From NCBI GenBank assembly GCA_023846275.1, contig CM043875.1:39710633-39774632 (forward strand): DNA of 64,000 nt, given 5' to 3'. The notes under the pieces are model-generated. The model made no database searches. It was not told the DNA's origin and saw only the letters and a program-made list of their open reading frames with translations. Source of the DNA: Vanilla planifolia (taxonomy: Eukaryota; Streptophyta; Magnoliopsida; Asparagales; Orchidaceae). The position numbers and the translations under genes are program-made. Every line of letters begins with the position of its first letter. The first letter of the stretch is position 1. Shown here one piece after another: positions 37,701-50,578 of this stretch.

Positions 37701-40700
37701 CGAATTCATGAGCTATTGGGAGAGGATTATTGAATTGAAGGGAAAAAAACATGTTGTTGGGGGATCACATTGACTTAATCTTAAACTTTCTTTAAGAGGA
37801 GAAAAAAATGAAGTATTCTTTCTTTTAGATTCCCACTAGATTGTTTAGAATCTGGATTTTAGTTTGTGTGTCAAAGGGGTCTAGAGATTGGTATTTTGAC
37901 TCTTGTTGTGTATGAAATGACCCCAAGAAATGAATTGAACTTAACTTCTCTAGGACTTCTACTTGGGGATGCTTGCATGAGTAATGTGTTGGATAGATTG
38001 AGGACATTGAAGTGGAAGGTTCATGGACAACTCAAAGAAAGACTTGAGTCTTGTAGGCAAGTTTGCTATTTTGCATATATGTATGTATGTGTGTGTGTGT
38101 ATATAAGGGATCAGATTTTGCCTCCTCAACTTTGGGAGAAGAATACTCATTGCTCCTCAAGTTGCTATTAAAAACAATTGAGAATTCTTTCTCATGATTT
38201 AACAAATAGATTTATCAAAATTTCTTGCAAAGTTTTTTGATGGTATCAAATGAGGGATTTTTGAAAATCACTAAGTCTTAGCAACCTAAAACTTTCTTTG
38301 AATATTCTCTAACACTTCAAAAGTTGAGCAACCCACAACTAAGAAATTAAAAAAAATTGAATTCTCTGAGTGAGTAGGAGCACTTGAGGAAGCATAAGTG
38401 AAAACTATGAACAAGCATTGATATTGGCTACAAATTGTTCTCAATTGTCAAGTGGCAATCGAGTATCTATAACCTTGAAGACAAAGGGAGGTCTCAAGGG
38501 ACATGATTCTTGCATTAGTGAACCACAATTCTTCAATGGGTGTGTTGTGTTACCCTTTCTAGATAAATGGTTGAGATCTAATGGGTTGATTTTTGTGTCT
38601 TCATGTGTCACTTGTATTGGATTTAATTTACACACCCATAATGTTACTCACCTAACAAGTAGTATTAGAGTCAGGTATAGTTCAATTGGAATTAAGTGTT
38701 CAATAGGATATTGAGCTAAAGGTGAGAATTCAATAAAGCTGACGACAAGAAGTCTATAAAGTCAATGGGGTGAGTTGCTATGAATGACAATGCTTTTTTG
38801 TGATGGTTTTGCAAAATCAACAAATTGGCTAAGTCAAGGTGATAGTTCAACATGGACAACAAGAGGACATGTAAGATGAGGTGTTTTTAGAGCTAATATG
38901 GTGCAAAAGAAGTGAAGTTGATGCTTCTAGCAGAATTGATTTTGTGATGGTTTGATAAAGTCAACGATGCATAGACTTAATGCTTACCGTTTTGTTGGTT
39001 GGGATATGGATTTAATATGAAGGAATTTTCTTGTAAAGGAGAGATTACTAAAATACACATGAATAGTTGTACATTGAATATTTAATAAAAAAACATAATA
39101 TTGATATACAAAATTGCAGTTTTAAATTAATAGTTTAAGCTTTTGGGTGGATAAGTTACATATTAGGCCTGCATGATGTTATTTTCCTAATGGTATATTG
39201 TGTATGGTGAAACATTTGCAGGTGTTTTCTTTTTTCGAAGTTGTAGAAAAGCTTCTACATAGCTTCTGTTGTATTTTTTGATAAGTTTTTATGATGTGAT
39301 CTGAAAACTTATGTAGGCTTTGAGGGAATTTCTGGGCGTGATGGAAGAAAAGAACGGAAGTCAGATTTTGAGAATTCAGAAGATGATAGGAGAACAAGGA
39401 TTGGTTCTTTGAAGAAAAAGGCAATGAGTGCCTCAACTAAATTCAGGCATTCTTTGAGGAAAAGAGGCAGCAGGAAGAGAAATGATGGCAAAGTTCTGTC
39501 TGTTTCAATTGAAGATGTGAGAGACATTGATGAGCTACAAGCTGTTGATGCATTTCGCCAAGCATTAGTCATGGATGAGCTCTTACCTGCTAAACTTGAT
39601 GATTACCACATGATGCTTAGGTAATGTTAATTCGGTCAATGACCTTTCTTATTATTTTTTATTTCTATGAGGAACATAACACAAAATCTTTGATTATTTC
39701 GTCTTTTTTTGTTTGTCCTAAGGAAATGTTTTGCGTTCCTCTGTGTTGTTACTTGGCAAAACATGACAACATTTGGAACTTATTACCTGACATGTTCCTT
39801 TTATGTGCCAACATTTGCATTGACATTTCGTGCATAAATTCCAACGGTCTTTAGATTAGTTCATACGGTTTGACAAATTTTAGCATGTGCCTTTATTTTT
39901 TCTTTTTTTTCTGGGGAAATGATCCTTTTTGAACTCATTTCTGCTTGAAGTATGTCAATCGGTAGTGTTGAATTATGATTGTGTTTGAGTATTTTTTTTT
40001 TGAGTGAAGTGATACCTACTTGAAATATTTATTTTTCTACTATAATTTTTTATCATATTAAACTGTTACTATATTATTATTGGCGCTTGCATTATAGGGT
40101 TTTAAATAATCCTTTTTTATTCTCTTCAGGTTTCTTAAAGCAAGGAAATTTGATATTGAAAAAGCAAAGCACATGTGGGCTGATATGGTCCAGTGGAGGA
40201 ATGACTTCGGTGTTGACAGTCTTACTGAGGTAATATAAAATCTTTTGTACGTTAATGTTGTTCTAAACACCCTTTAGAAGTCATGAGTGGCCATTGCAAG
40301 AAAGGTTTCCTTTAGGAGATGAAGAACCCATCCAGAGTTTTGTGGTCCTCTTTTGCTATTGGCTTTAGAGAATTGAGAAGACAACTTAGGTATGATTGTT
40401 TGCTGCTGGAGGTACAGCCTTCCAATGGAGGTGATGGAAAGTAATGTTTTCCTTTTGGCTGTTTTTTTGTTTCTTGATTGATTTGGATCCCATTTTTTGC
40501 TATTGCAAATTTTTTTTGGATAACACTAAATGCAGAGGTGGAAACTAGGGGCTGTACTGGATTTGCACAGTAGTTTAGGTTGTCTTAATCTTAATTGATG
40601 ATTTATTACTGACACCAGACAACCCCTTCTTCTCCCTTATAGTATCCTCAAATTTGGATGATTTCATTAATTCTTTTACCTTCAAAGGATTCATTACGGC

Positions 40701-43700
40701 TTAGTTTGGTAGCTGTTTTGCTGTTGAAAAGTAGAAATGAAAATTTGTTTTTTTTAAAGCATTGTTGAAGAGAAAATTGATTGTTTGGAAGTTGTTGTTG
40801 GTATTTTTTTAAGGTTGAAAGGGATAATATATTATAGAATACATTAAGAAAATTAGATTTTTGTTCTTTCTGAGTATTTTGCCCTTTGATGTAATTAGGG
40901 ATATTTAATATATTGTAAATCTAACATGCATATGTAGCATGCTCTTTTTTAAAGTATTATTTTGAAATAAAATCGAACAATTAATCACCTTATAATGTTT
41001 TACAAGAACTTTAGTTGCAAAGAAGCAAAATGTATGAAATAGTTCATGATGTATGTCCTTTCCTTGGTGACCTTTGGTGTTGGTGCAGCTCTGCCATTAA
41101 CAGATATTGCAAAATGCTAGTAAGCATTGTACGTACCATTGAAATTATCATATGCTATGTGATGGTGCTTCTATAGGCTGATGCCTACTGGTTGCACTCT
41201 TGGCCAAGTGCTTTGCAACCGTGCCATCAAACAACAAAAACAACATAGACACGTATCATTTATACTCATTAGTCAGAACAAATTATGAGTTAAAATGTGT
41301 CAGAATTGTACATAATCAACTATAATTGTTCATAACAAAATAAGAAACTATGCATACCATACAATGATATCCATAACATCACAAAAAGATCTACAAATAT
41401 AGCAACATTAAAATTATAATTGCAACTAAAAGTGCACCTATACATTGAACATCAAATTTCATGCAATGCTATTGTTCCAAGTAGACATGATATGGGGGAA
41501 TTTTCTTCTAGGGAACATGTTCTACCTATTCTTGAATATGCTCCTTTCTATCTTGTCTTTTTGAACCCTTGAATTCAAAATAATTGTAGTGTTGATGAAT
41601 GCCTCACTTTGTAGTTGTGCAAAGCCATTGTTGAGATAATTATGATGCATTAGGTTTGTGTACTCATACTTCAGCTTGTTGTGTTGATTAACACATTCAT
41701 TATTTTACATGTGCCATTTTAAGAATGTGGCATGGACTACAGATCCTGTATTATACTCATGCGCCAAATTAATATGTTCTATGTTTTTATGTATGCACAT
41801 TTGAAGTGATTATATGTATATATTATATTATTTCATTATTGTTGTATATTGTGATTTGAACATGAACTTCTACACCTATGCATGCATGAAGTTATAACAA
41901 ATATATAATAATGTGCTGGCTATACATCCATGATTATGTGTGCGTTGAGTGGAATAATATATTTATAATTTTTAAACATGTTTCTTGTGGTATGCAATGC
42001 AAAAATTATACAACATTATTTACTTTATATGCATATAAAGAAGTACGCACTCCCTGTTTGGGCTTTGTTCTGCTGCTATTTTGGTGTATTTTTGTCTGCA
42101 CTACAAGTTATGTGGTTGAATAGACGAGTTGCATGGTGCATGTATACTTGTGGATAAGTTGGATTTAGGATTTGTTCTGTGCATTTGGCTATGGTTTGAA
42201 AAGCATAGAAACATTGGTTGTCTGCTATTACCGAATAGGACATATATACCATACTAGTGAAGTTCTATTGTTCTGTTAAAACTGAGTTGAATTAAATTTC
42301 TACCTTATTTACTTGTACTCGTAAGCATAACAGTTTAAGCACTAAGCGTATTTGTATTTCATCAGGAATTTGAGTACACAGAGTTAGATCAAGTTCTAAA
42401 GTACTACCCTCATGGTTATCATGGTGTGGATAAGGAGGGGAGACCCATTTACATTGAAAGTCTTGGAAAAGTGGATGCTAACAAACTCATGCAAGTGACA
42501 ACCGTGGATCGTTACGTAAAATATCATGTCAAGGAATTCGAAGCATGTTTCCAAGTGAGGTTTCCCGCATGCTCAATTGCTGCCAAACGCCATATAGATT
42601 CTAATACAACTATTCTAGATGTTCAAGGCGTGGTATGGCTTAAATCTTGTTTCTTGAAAATTTTGTTGCATGTCTAAGCAATCATTTTGTGTTGATTTCT
42701 TTGGAAACAACTCCTTTATATGTAGGGTTTTAAAAATTTTAATAAGAATGCTCGTGAATTAATTTTGCGGTTGCAGAAAATAGATGGTGATAACTACCCT
42801 GAGGTATGAATTTTTTCTTCTGAATTCTTAATCCTTAACTTTTACTCATATTAATTCATTCTTTGCATTAGGTGTATGTTTTAACTAAATTTTTTGCTTC
42901 ACCATCAAATAGCCATTTTTACTCAAGATCTAATGGCTGTACATGTAATTTGACAGACTTTGCATCAAATGTTCATCATCAATGCTGGGCCAGGTTTTAA
43001 GTTGCTGTGGAATAGTGTGAAATCTTTCCTTGATCCAAAAACAACTTCCAAAATTCATGTTAGTGTACTGTCGTTTTGGATAGTTAATGTGATTTGTTTT
43101 ATCTGAACTATTTATGATAAAAGCTTTTTTAAATTCAGGTTCTTGGAACCAAGTATCAGAGCAAGCTTCTTGATGTGATTGATTCAAGGTAAGCATTCGC
43201 TTTGCTTTTAGAAGTTGATACATTGTTTTTTTTTAGGCTAATTGGCCTTCTCATGCAGTGAACTGCCAGAATTTCTTGGTGGTTGTTGTACATGTTCTGA
43301 TCAAGGTGGATGCATGAATTCTGACAAGGGCCCGTGGAAAGACCCTCAGATATTGAAGGTTTCATTTTATTCTTTAGCATTGGTTATTCAGTTTGCTAAT
43401 TTAATCTGGAAAATCTCATTTATTTTACTGTCCAGATGGTACTTAGTGGTGAAGTAAAATGTGCTAGACAGATTGTTACTGTCTCCAACAGTGAGGGAAA
43501 GATTATTGCTTATGCCAAACCACTTTACCCTAAGGTGAGATGACTTTTTTTAATTTATATTACACCAATCAAAATGTTACTTGTTACAACTTAAATATTC
43601 TCTTTACTCATTGAACTAGATAAAGAGCAGTGATACCTCTACTGCTGAGTCAGGCTCAGAAGCAGAAGATATAAACTCACCAAAAATAACAAGAAGTTAC

Positions 43701-46700
43701 ATTTCTAATACTCAGTTAGCACCTGTGCATGAAGAGGCAAGTATTAGCTATTCCTTTTCATAAGCATAACTACTATTTTTTCCATGTGTCGTCATAGTTT
43801 TCATGTACATTTTTCTTAACAGGAGGCTTAAATTTTAAGATGTTGTATGAAGTGTCTGTGAAATCAAGATGTATTGGTTTTTTTAGTTACAAGTTTTTGT
43901 GACCTTGTTTGTTACCGGAGAAGCTGTTGTGTTGGCATGTCAGGACTATTATATAATTAAAAATAAATCAAAGATCTGTAATTGATGCTAAAATTATACT
44001 ACTTATTTTGTTCTTTTGAATGAAACCTTAAAGTGTTATCAAACTCTTTGATGTCTTTTAAGTTGGGAGTTCCTAAATCACTACTACATTATTTCCAATT
44101 AAAAGTGAAATCTGTAATTTATGCTAAAAATATTATAAGATAAACTTAAGGCACATTATATAAAACAAGTAATGCTGGACACCATTGAAAGATTAAAACT
44201 GGAAGAAATTTAAATTTTGAATTCGATAAACATTCATTGAATGTAGTTAAAAGGAATGTGTTGGAGTTTAGAAAGAATCTAGGAATAATTGTTAGTTGTG
44301 ATAAGAAGGTTGTTTTGGTAGTGATTGCAATTCTTATGCAGAGGGACATACATAAAAGTTACTAATGAAAAGAAATGTACTTCGAAATGGTATGCTATAT
44401 TTATAAAAAAAATTTAGATTATTGGACCTCATCAAAGTTTTATATTTAAGTCTTATCTTTTATATTAGTCATGGGTATTTTATTATTCCAATTCTAGATA
44501 CTTTTATGATGCTTTGTTTTTTATGATGATCGTAATTATTGATACAATGTACAAAGGAGTTGGTCAAATTGAAATTATGTAGAACCACCCTAAAGCTTAA
44601 GAGGTTTTACCATTTTAGATTTAGAAGTTAATATACAAAATGCAAGTATAGCCAGATTAAGTGTACAAAAACTTTAAAAATTATAATTAATGATCATAAA
44701 TCATTTTAAGTACAAATATTCTCTCATTCTATATTTAAAGTTCATAAAGAAATTGATGTGTATGCCAATATTAGCTTCCAAACATATTGGTTGAAATGGA
44801 GTGCTTTTCATATGTTTGAGTGAATAAAATACCTTTTTTTTAAGAGATGTTCAAGACTTTACTTGGTTTTGAACTTTGAACTTTCAATTTGACCAATGTT
44901 ATATAGTTTATTATTCATTGATTATATATACACACACACATGTATATATGAATATATTTTTAATTTCACTTACATAAGGTTTTATGTGATTGAAATTATT
45001 GAGAATGTGAGGGAGATGTTCACAAGAAGGGAAGTGATGAATTATGCAAATTTAAAACTTAAGTTAATTTCAAACAAACCAATGAAAGCTTTTGATGGCT
45101 ATTGTAAAATTAATATTAGAAAATATTGTTTAGCTTTCAAAACCTTTATTGTTACAATGATTATTGTGAAATAAAAAGACAAGCTTGTTCTTGTTGTTTT
45201 TGTCGTAGCTAGGTAGAGATTAACCTAAATGAATACAACTTCTTTTTTGTTACAAACAAGGGTCAACTTCATTCAAAAAAAAAAAACAAACAACTACTAT
45301 ATAATGTATTCCAGCACTTAAACAAATCAAAACATATGAGAGCTTATACCATTCACTTGAGAAAATCATATTACACTATCTAAATGATATGAAAGAATTA
45401 TAACAAGCAATATGAGGAGTTCTTAATAGTGTTACCACAACTCGTGGTTCTACTTTGACAGCCTCTTCTTAATGATTCTCAAGTGGATTTAGTAGCTTAT
45501 TCTTGCTCAAATACACCTCTATTTATGTTTAATGTTTAAAATTATTTAAAGAAGTTCTAATGACTAAAATGGCATTCTTCAAACAATTGAACTAGTTGTT
45601 ATAGATTTTAATAACTATTCATACAAATACAATAAATGAATTGTGCCAAGACGATAAATAAAGAGAATTGTTTGCCTCAAATGAATACTTATTTGACTTT
45701 TTAATTTTACTTACTAAAATGTATTGCACAATTATAATATAGAATATCATACCATATGATTGCCACTCAACTCATGTTACGGGTTATATAAGCATCGTAC
45801 AAGACGATCATGAAGTTCATATATGTTTGATACAATTATACTAAAATGTTTTTTAAAGTGATCAATAAATTGTAAACATCTGACATGGGGATTGATGTGT
45901 ATAATAAATTTTGCATTGCTTTCGAGATTTTTTTGTACAATATGAAATTATAATTATATAAAAATTTTTACTTGAGAACAACAAACTAACTAATTTGTAC
46001 CTATACAATATTAATAGATAATAAGGTACTTCAATTAGTGCATTTCATGTATACAAGTTGAGTGTGCTCATATGACCCACTGCTCATATTTGTACCACCC
46101 ATTTTAACATTTTTACTCTTTTCTAACTATTATGTGAAGGAAAAATGATTGTATTAGCACGAAGTCTTTAGTGAGTTGAAGAGAGTTAGTTCACAAGGAA
46201 TTTGTACGACTAATTGTATAGTGTCCTAATAGCATATCATTAGCATTAGGCCTCACAACATGCAATCAAGAGCATGGAATAAATGGCATTGCAATGTCTT
46301 CACCCTATTTGAAGTTGGATGAACTCCACTAAGCATCAAATTTTGTTTCCATGGCTTAAAAGCAAGATTCTAGCTTTAAAACATCATTAAGGTTTCTTGA
46401 AACTATATTAGGTCCTCTTTTAATAGCCAAACTTAGCTTGAACAAGCCAATCTAGATGAAAAAAAATGCCTCGTGATCATTTTGGTGTTGTTAGCTTGCA
46501 AAGGGTGCATCCACAAAGCAGCCAACCCCTATGTTATTCGATCTTGAGTATTGATCATTTAGAGCTATTAGAGAATTATTTAGGGCAGCTCAAAATCCAT
46601 AATATTGCATAATGGTGTTCATTTCAAACCAATGTGAACTCATTTTGCACCCATTACTTTATGACATTATTATGACATAACCTGTTTGACTAAATGTTGC

Positions 46701-48293
46701 ATAACATAATTAACTTTAAACACAAAATACACCCTAAATAATTAACCCAATATAAATTTGGCAGCACTTATAGTAATAAAATGTGGAAATGAGATTGTTT
46801 GTCTCTCTTGGTGGCCAAGCTAAGAATTTCACCACATATGTGGTTATACTAAAGAAAGGGATGATTAAAAATGGGTGCATTTGGCTGAAGGTTGGTGCTC
46901 TAAGTATTGTCTATGTTGATCCTTAGTGCCTGTTTTCTGTTTATCATCTATGTTTATGTTTGATTCCAAGCCAAATCTGAAAAAATGTATTTTTTTCAAC
47001 CAACAATTTTAAATTTTAGCTTTACATGAAGCATTCTTTTCCACTCTTACTATTTTTTTGTATCAAACGAAGGACCTTATTTAGAACAGCAAATTTTTAT
47101 GCACAGGTGTTCTTTAACAGATATACATTTAGCATTTATTGTTGATTTTAATTACCAATTTAGGTATTGAAATGTTACTTCTCCTTTTTAAGTTTTTATT
47201 CATTTTTACAGGCCAAAATTATTGGGATAGCAACGCCTTCTATAGTTTCTTCAGACTTTGATGATTGTGTTCCTATGGTAGACAAGACTGTAGATGCAGG
47301 ATGGAGGAATAATACTTCCAAACAGAAATTTGGTTATCCAAAAGGTTAACATATTCTCGTTTAACATGATAGTATTGTATTATATTCACTTATATGACGT
47401 CAAATGTATACTAGGGATTTGTATCTAAAGGGGGCAAGATACGAAAACGGATTTGTAGGTCGCTGATCAATTGTTTCATTTACTTCAATTCTGTCGTATT
47501 TGTTTGTGTTTTCTTAAAGCTAGATCTGTATCCTTGCTCATAGTGCTAAAGATGGTTTTGATACCTCTGCAGATGACCTTCCTCGCAGAGCACATCTCCA
47601 GAAAGCAGAGGGAGTTAAAGAGAGATTTATGGTAATGCTGATTACTTTCTTTTTCACACTCTTCACTACGCTTCGCTCTGTCACCAGCAGCTTGACGAAG
47701 AAGCTACCGCAGAGGAGTTCGGAAATAGATCACAGCTATTCACCATTTAAGCCCGATCCCGTGCTAAAGTTGGAAAGTCGTCCTCCATCCCCATCCCCGG
47801 AATTCACAGAATCCGAGCTCCATTGCTCTCTGTTGAGAAGGCTCGGAGAACTTGAAGTAAAGGTCGATTTCCTTCAAACAAAACGAGTAGAAATGCCTCG
47901 CAAGAAAGAGGAGTTGCTTGATGCGGCCGTGCGCCGTGTGGATGCATTAGAAGCTGAGCTTATTGCCACCAAGAAGGTATGTAATAGATAAAATTATCTT
48001 TTTTATATTTTAGGAGAAATAAATGGAATATATAATAATTATAATTTTTAATGAATTTTAAATACAGTGATGATATGCATTATAAGCCCATCCCTCTCGA
48101 TTAACTCCCTTTTTTTCACACAGGCTCTGCATGAGGCCTTGATGAGGCAAGATGAGCTGCTCGCCTACGTTGATCGCCAACAGGATGCTAAGTTTCGGGT
48201 AAGCCTTAACAGCACATCCTTCGTTGTTTAGTCTTCACATCCTTTGTGTAACCTTTTGTGTTCCAATTGCAGAAGAGGAAACTATGTTTCTGA
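34719..48293 (+). CDS. Sec14-like phosphatidylinositol/phosphatidylcholine transfer protein, SFH type
   Basis: This family moves or presents PI and PC at membranes and stimulates PI kinases (family knowledge). Fourteen coding exons join without a frame break to 627 aa: 34719-34752, 39317-39620, 40130-40229, 42366-42632, 42726-42803, 42957-43058, 43139-43188, 43259-43358, 43436-43534, 43620-43736, 47212-47344, 47573-47976, 48124-48198, 48273-48293. The N-terminus starts [18 protein letters not shown] and has a basic patch ([13 protein letters not shown]). CRAL-TRIO N is at about residues 85-140 ([18 protein letters not shown]). The Sec14 lipid-binding domain is at about 150-335 ([66 protein letters not shown]). 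An acidic Ser-rich linker follows, then a hydrophobic stretch at about 480-496, a coiled coil at about 540-615, and the basic/Cys tail KRKLCF (nodulin-like tail). The length is normal for SFH proteins, and nothing suggests loss of function. Confidence 0.95.
35801..36493. repeat. Repeat family in SFH intron 1, copies 1 and 2
   Basis: A 25-bp word, CAAGAAAGCATGAGCAAAC followed by WATGAG, occurs at 35801-35825 and again at 36349-36373 with one difference. From 36355 to 36493 the sequence continues into a longer repeat that recurs at 38390-38505. Inside copy 1 the word GAGCTAATGGAGTGATT is duplicated 24 bp apart (35823-35839 and 35847-35863). Confidence 0.6.
36840..37345 (+). pseudogene. Coding-like remnant of unknown origin
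   Basis: The + strand here reads like protein rather than intron. It gives an acidic/charged run (EEEKRK near 36930) and later a 62-codon open stretch at 37159-37344 containing [13 protein letters not shown] and [17 protein letters not shown], predicted helical. Stops interrupt it between the two. I do not recognise the family. It may be a captured gene fragment or an unrecognised transposon frame. Confidence 0.3.
38390..38700 (+). mobile_element. Copia-like LTR end with degraded primer-binding site
   Basis: A third repeat copy (38390-38505) is followed by about 150 bp and then TAGTATTAGAGTCAGG at 38660-38675. That equals TGGTATCAGAGCCAGG (initiator Met tRNA primer-binding site) with three transitions of the kind produced by methyl-cytosine decay. 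This marks the inner edge of a 5' LTR in + orientation. No copia gag or pol was seen downstream before the exon at 39317, so only a truncated relic remains. Confidence 0.55.
43737..47211 (+). other. GC-AG intron (3.48 kb) in the SFH gene
   Basis: Exon 10 ends CATGAAGAG and the intron starts GCAAGT, a perfect U1 match except for the GC donor. It ends TTTTACAG at 47211. Reading across gives HEE-AKIIGIA in frame. The neighbouring GT (43741) would break the frame. GC-AG introns are a small known class in plants. Confidence 0.8.
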
Positions 48294-50492
48294 ACCCCTT
48301 ATTGCCTTGCCATGGAGAATAGGTATCAATGACTGATTTTGTGTTTGCATGCTCGATGTGTTTGCTTGTGTACATGATATGTTAATTAATTTTTTAACTA
48401 AACTTATCAGGTTTTTTATGCACATTTTATTTTTGTATCAAATGGTTTGATTTGTTATCTTCTTGGAAATAATTCATCAAAGAGACACCATTGTTTTGAG
48501 CGTTACAGTTTTTTATACCCTGCTAAAACATGATTTTATTTCAATTCTTATTTTGAATATTTAATTTAAAATTATTCGGACACGGTGAAGCAGCGAAGAC
48601 TTGGAATTTCTGGAATCAGAGAGTTATATGTCACCTTTTGTTGGCTTGTTTAAAAGATGACATCAACGTGCAACATTACTTTATAATAACTGTGACCATT
48701 TGTATACGTAATCCATAAATAAAGGCAAAAATAAATAAAATAAAAAACACGATAAAATTAGGCATCAAACATGATACAATTCAAGCAAAAACAAGTAGGG
48801 CAGAATCTAATGCAATTGTGATAGTTTAACAATGATGACCACAACCTGACCTTGAGAAGCAAGATCGTTTGCCATGTTAATAATTGATGTTAGATGGTGA
48901 GGTTAAGGTCTCGAATGGCAAGCTTGAGAATGGGAGGAATGATTCAAGTCGATAATGATCTAGTAGTTAGAATATGATAAAATTAATAAAAGATGGTTCA
49001 TGAAGAAGGAAGGTGATCTTGATCATAGAGCCAAGAAGAAATGGCCAAAGTGTGATCAATATGAGGGAGGAGTTTGTGATGTTACTTTGTGATGAGTAAA
49101 TAGGAGAAAAACAATGAAATCTTTACAAATGGAGAGGTTTGAGCAAAGTGGCTAATCCTCAACAAGGAGGGGTTGCAGGAGGCTAGTGGCATCCACAAAC
49201 AAGGAAAGGGGAAGATGTTAGTGATGATCATCATTTTTGAATGAAAAGCAGCCAATCGTGACAAAGTGGAGAAAGATTATATGATTTGACCTAAGGGTCC
49301 CTTCTCACAAAGCTCTTATCTCTTTTCTGAAGACTATCTTTCTTCTCGTGCTAGAAAATAGCTTTTTATCATGCCATTCTCTAATGAAGATTTTTTGTCA
49401 ATGTTGTGAATTTTATCATATGTGATATAAGCTTATTAATGTTTAAAAGTTCAAATGCACAAAATGTTAATATTGACATATTTACATAGATACATTGAAA
49501 AGTGAAGCCTCAAATGCCTTCATGATCCCATTGAATGTGTAATATTTTCATCTCCAAACATTGACACTATCAAAGCTATTGAAATTGAGAGTTGCTTTTG
49601 TTGGATGCATCCTCTCTTTGCTTTCTTTGAAGCTATTATTGAAGTAGCAATGGGAAGCCAATATAATCTAATAATAGTTTTCTTAGTATGTTCTCATGGA
49701 TGATACACTATCAAAGATCCTACATTACTACTTCCCGAGTGCAATCTTTTTGAAATTTTTTTCAAGATATATCAAATTGTTTGTGAATGTATGTAGGTAA
49801 AGCAAGATAAGTAAAATCATAAACAACAATGATAGATCTGGCTTGTCAAACTTCAGAGGTTTATTTTAATGTAAAATCTATAGCACACAACTTTGAAACC
49901 TAAAGAGCTAAAAAATCATAAGATAACCATTGAAATCATTTTCTCATAGATCTTTTTTCTATTAAGAAAAAATCATACTACACATATAAGTACTAACTAG
50001 AAAAATAATGAATTTAAAAAATAATTATATGAGAGTTAGATGTTTGTAATTTACTATATTGTTTTAGAAATACATGTTTTTTGCATGTTTTTTCACCAAC
50101 ATTATTTGCATGTTTTTTTTTTACCAAAATTTCTTGGGATGTTTAGTTTAGTACTCTTATTATTTTATGCAATGTTACGTAAAACTTTAATGATCCATTT
50201 TGATGACAATTTTAAAAACATTGGAAAAAATAATTTTTATATAAAAATACACATAATATTCATAAATTGGGATAATAGCTATAATTTTATAATCTTGATA
50301 TAAAAAAATAATATTAAGATAAAGTTAATTCAAATAAAAAATATCAACAGTTTTTTATGACTTCTAAATCGTATAAAGTATAAACAAATATAAATATAAT
50401 ATATATATATATATATATTATTCAATTATAATAAACTATTTAAAAAAATATATTCAATTTTGTTTTTTTACGAGCAGCGAATCCCAAGCAAG

Positions 50493-50494
<2 letters not shown>
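48294..50494. other. SFH 3' UTR and intergenic spacer
   Basis: A 3' UTR of a few hundred bases probably follows the stop. From about 48.7 kb to 50.4 kb no gene was seen. A short (AT)n tract at 50401-50418 and an A/T-rich zone precede the next gene. Confidence 0.5.

Positions 50495-50533
<39 letters not shown>
50495..50533 (+). promoter_or_regulatory. (CT)n tract in core promoter or 5' UTR
   Basis: Thirty-nine bases of perfect CT repeat lie 46 bp before the ATG at 50579. Pyrimidine (Y) patches and CT microsatellites at this position are typical of plant core promoters and leaders. Repeat length may vary between alleles. Confidence 0.7.
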
Positions 50534-50535
<2 letters not shown>

Positions 50536-50578
50536 CTCCCTTCAAATCTATACCTTTCTCTAGCCCTGTCTCGGACAA

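Larger units (their letters stand above)
34753..39316 (+). other. 4.56-kb first SFH intron, filled with repeat debris
   Basis: The donor is GTGAGT and the acceptor ATGTAG. A long first intron is usual in plant SFH genes. From about 35.8 kb to 38.7 kb it contains related repeats, a coding-like remnant and a copia-type primer-binding-site relic, described separately. Confidence 0.8.

Noticed and set aside
44896..45174. 92-codon frame in an SFH intron as a nested gene
   Set aside because: It begins in an AT- and CA-repeat stretch, is rich in Ile, Tyr, Asn and Lys, and has no recognisable motif. It is best explained as chance in AT-rich intron DNA.
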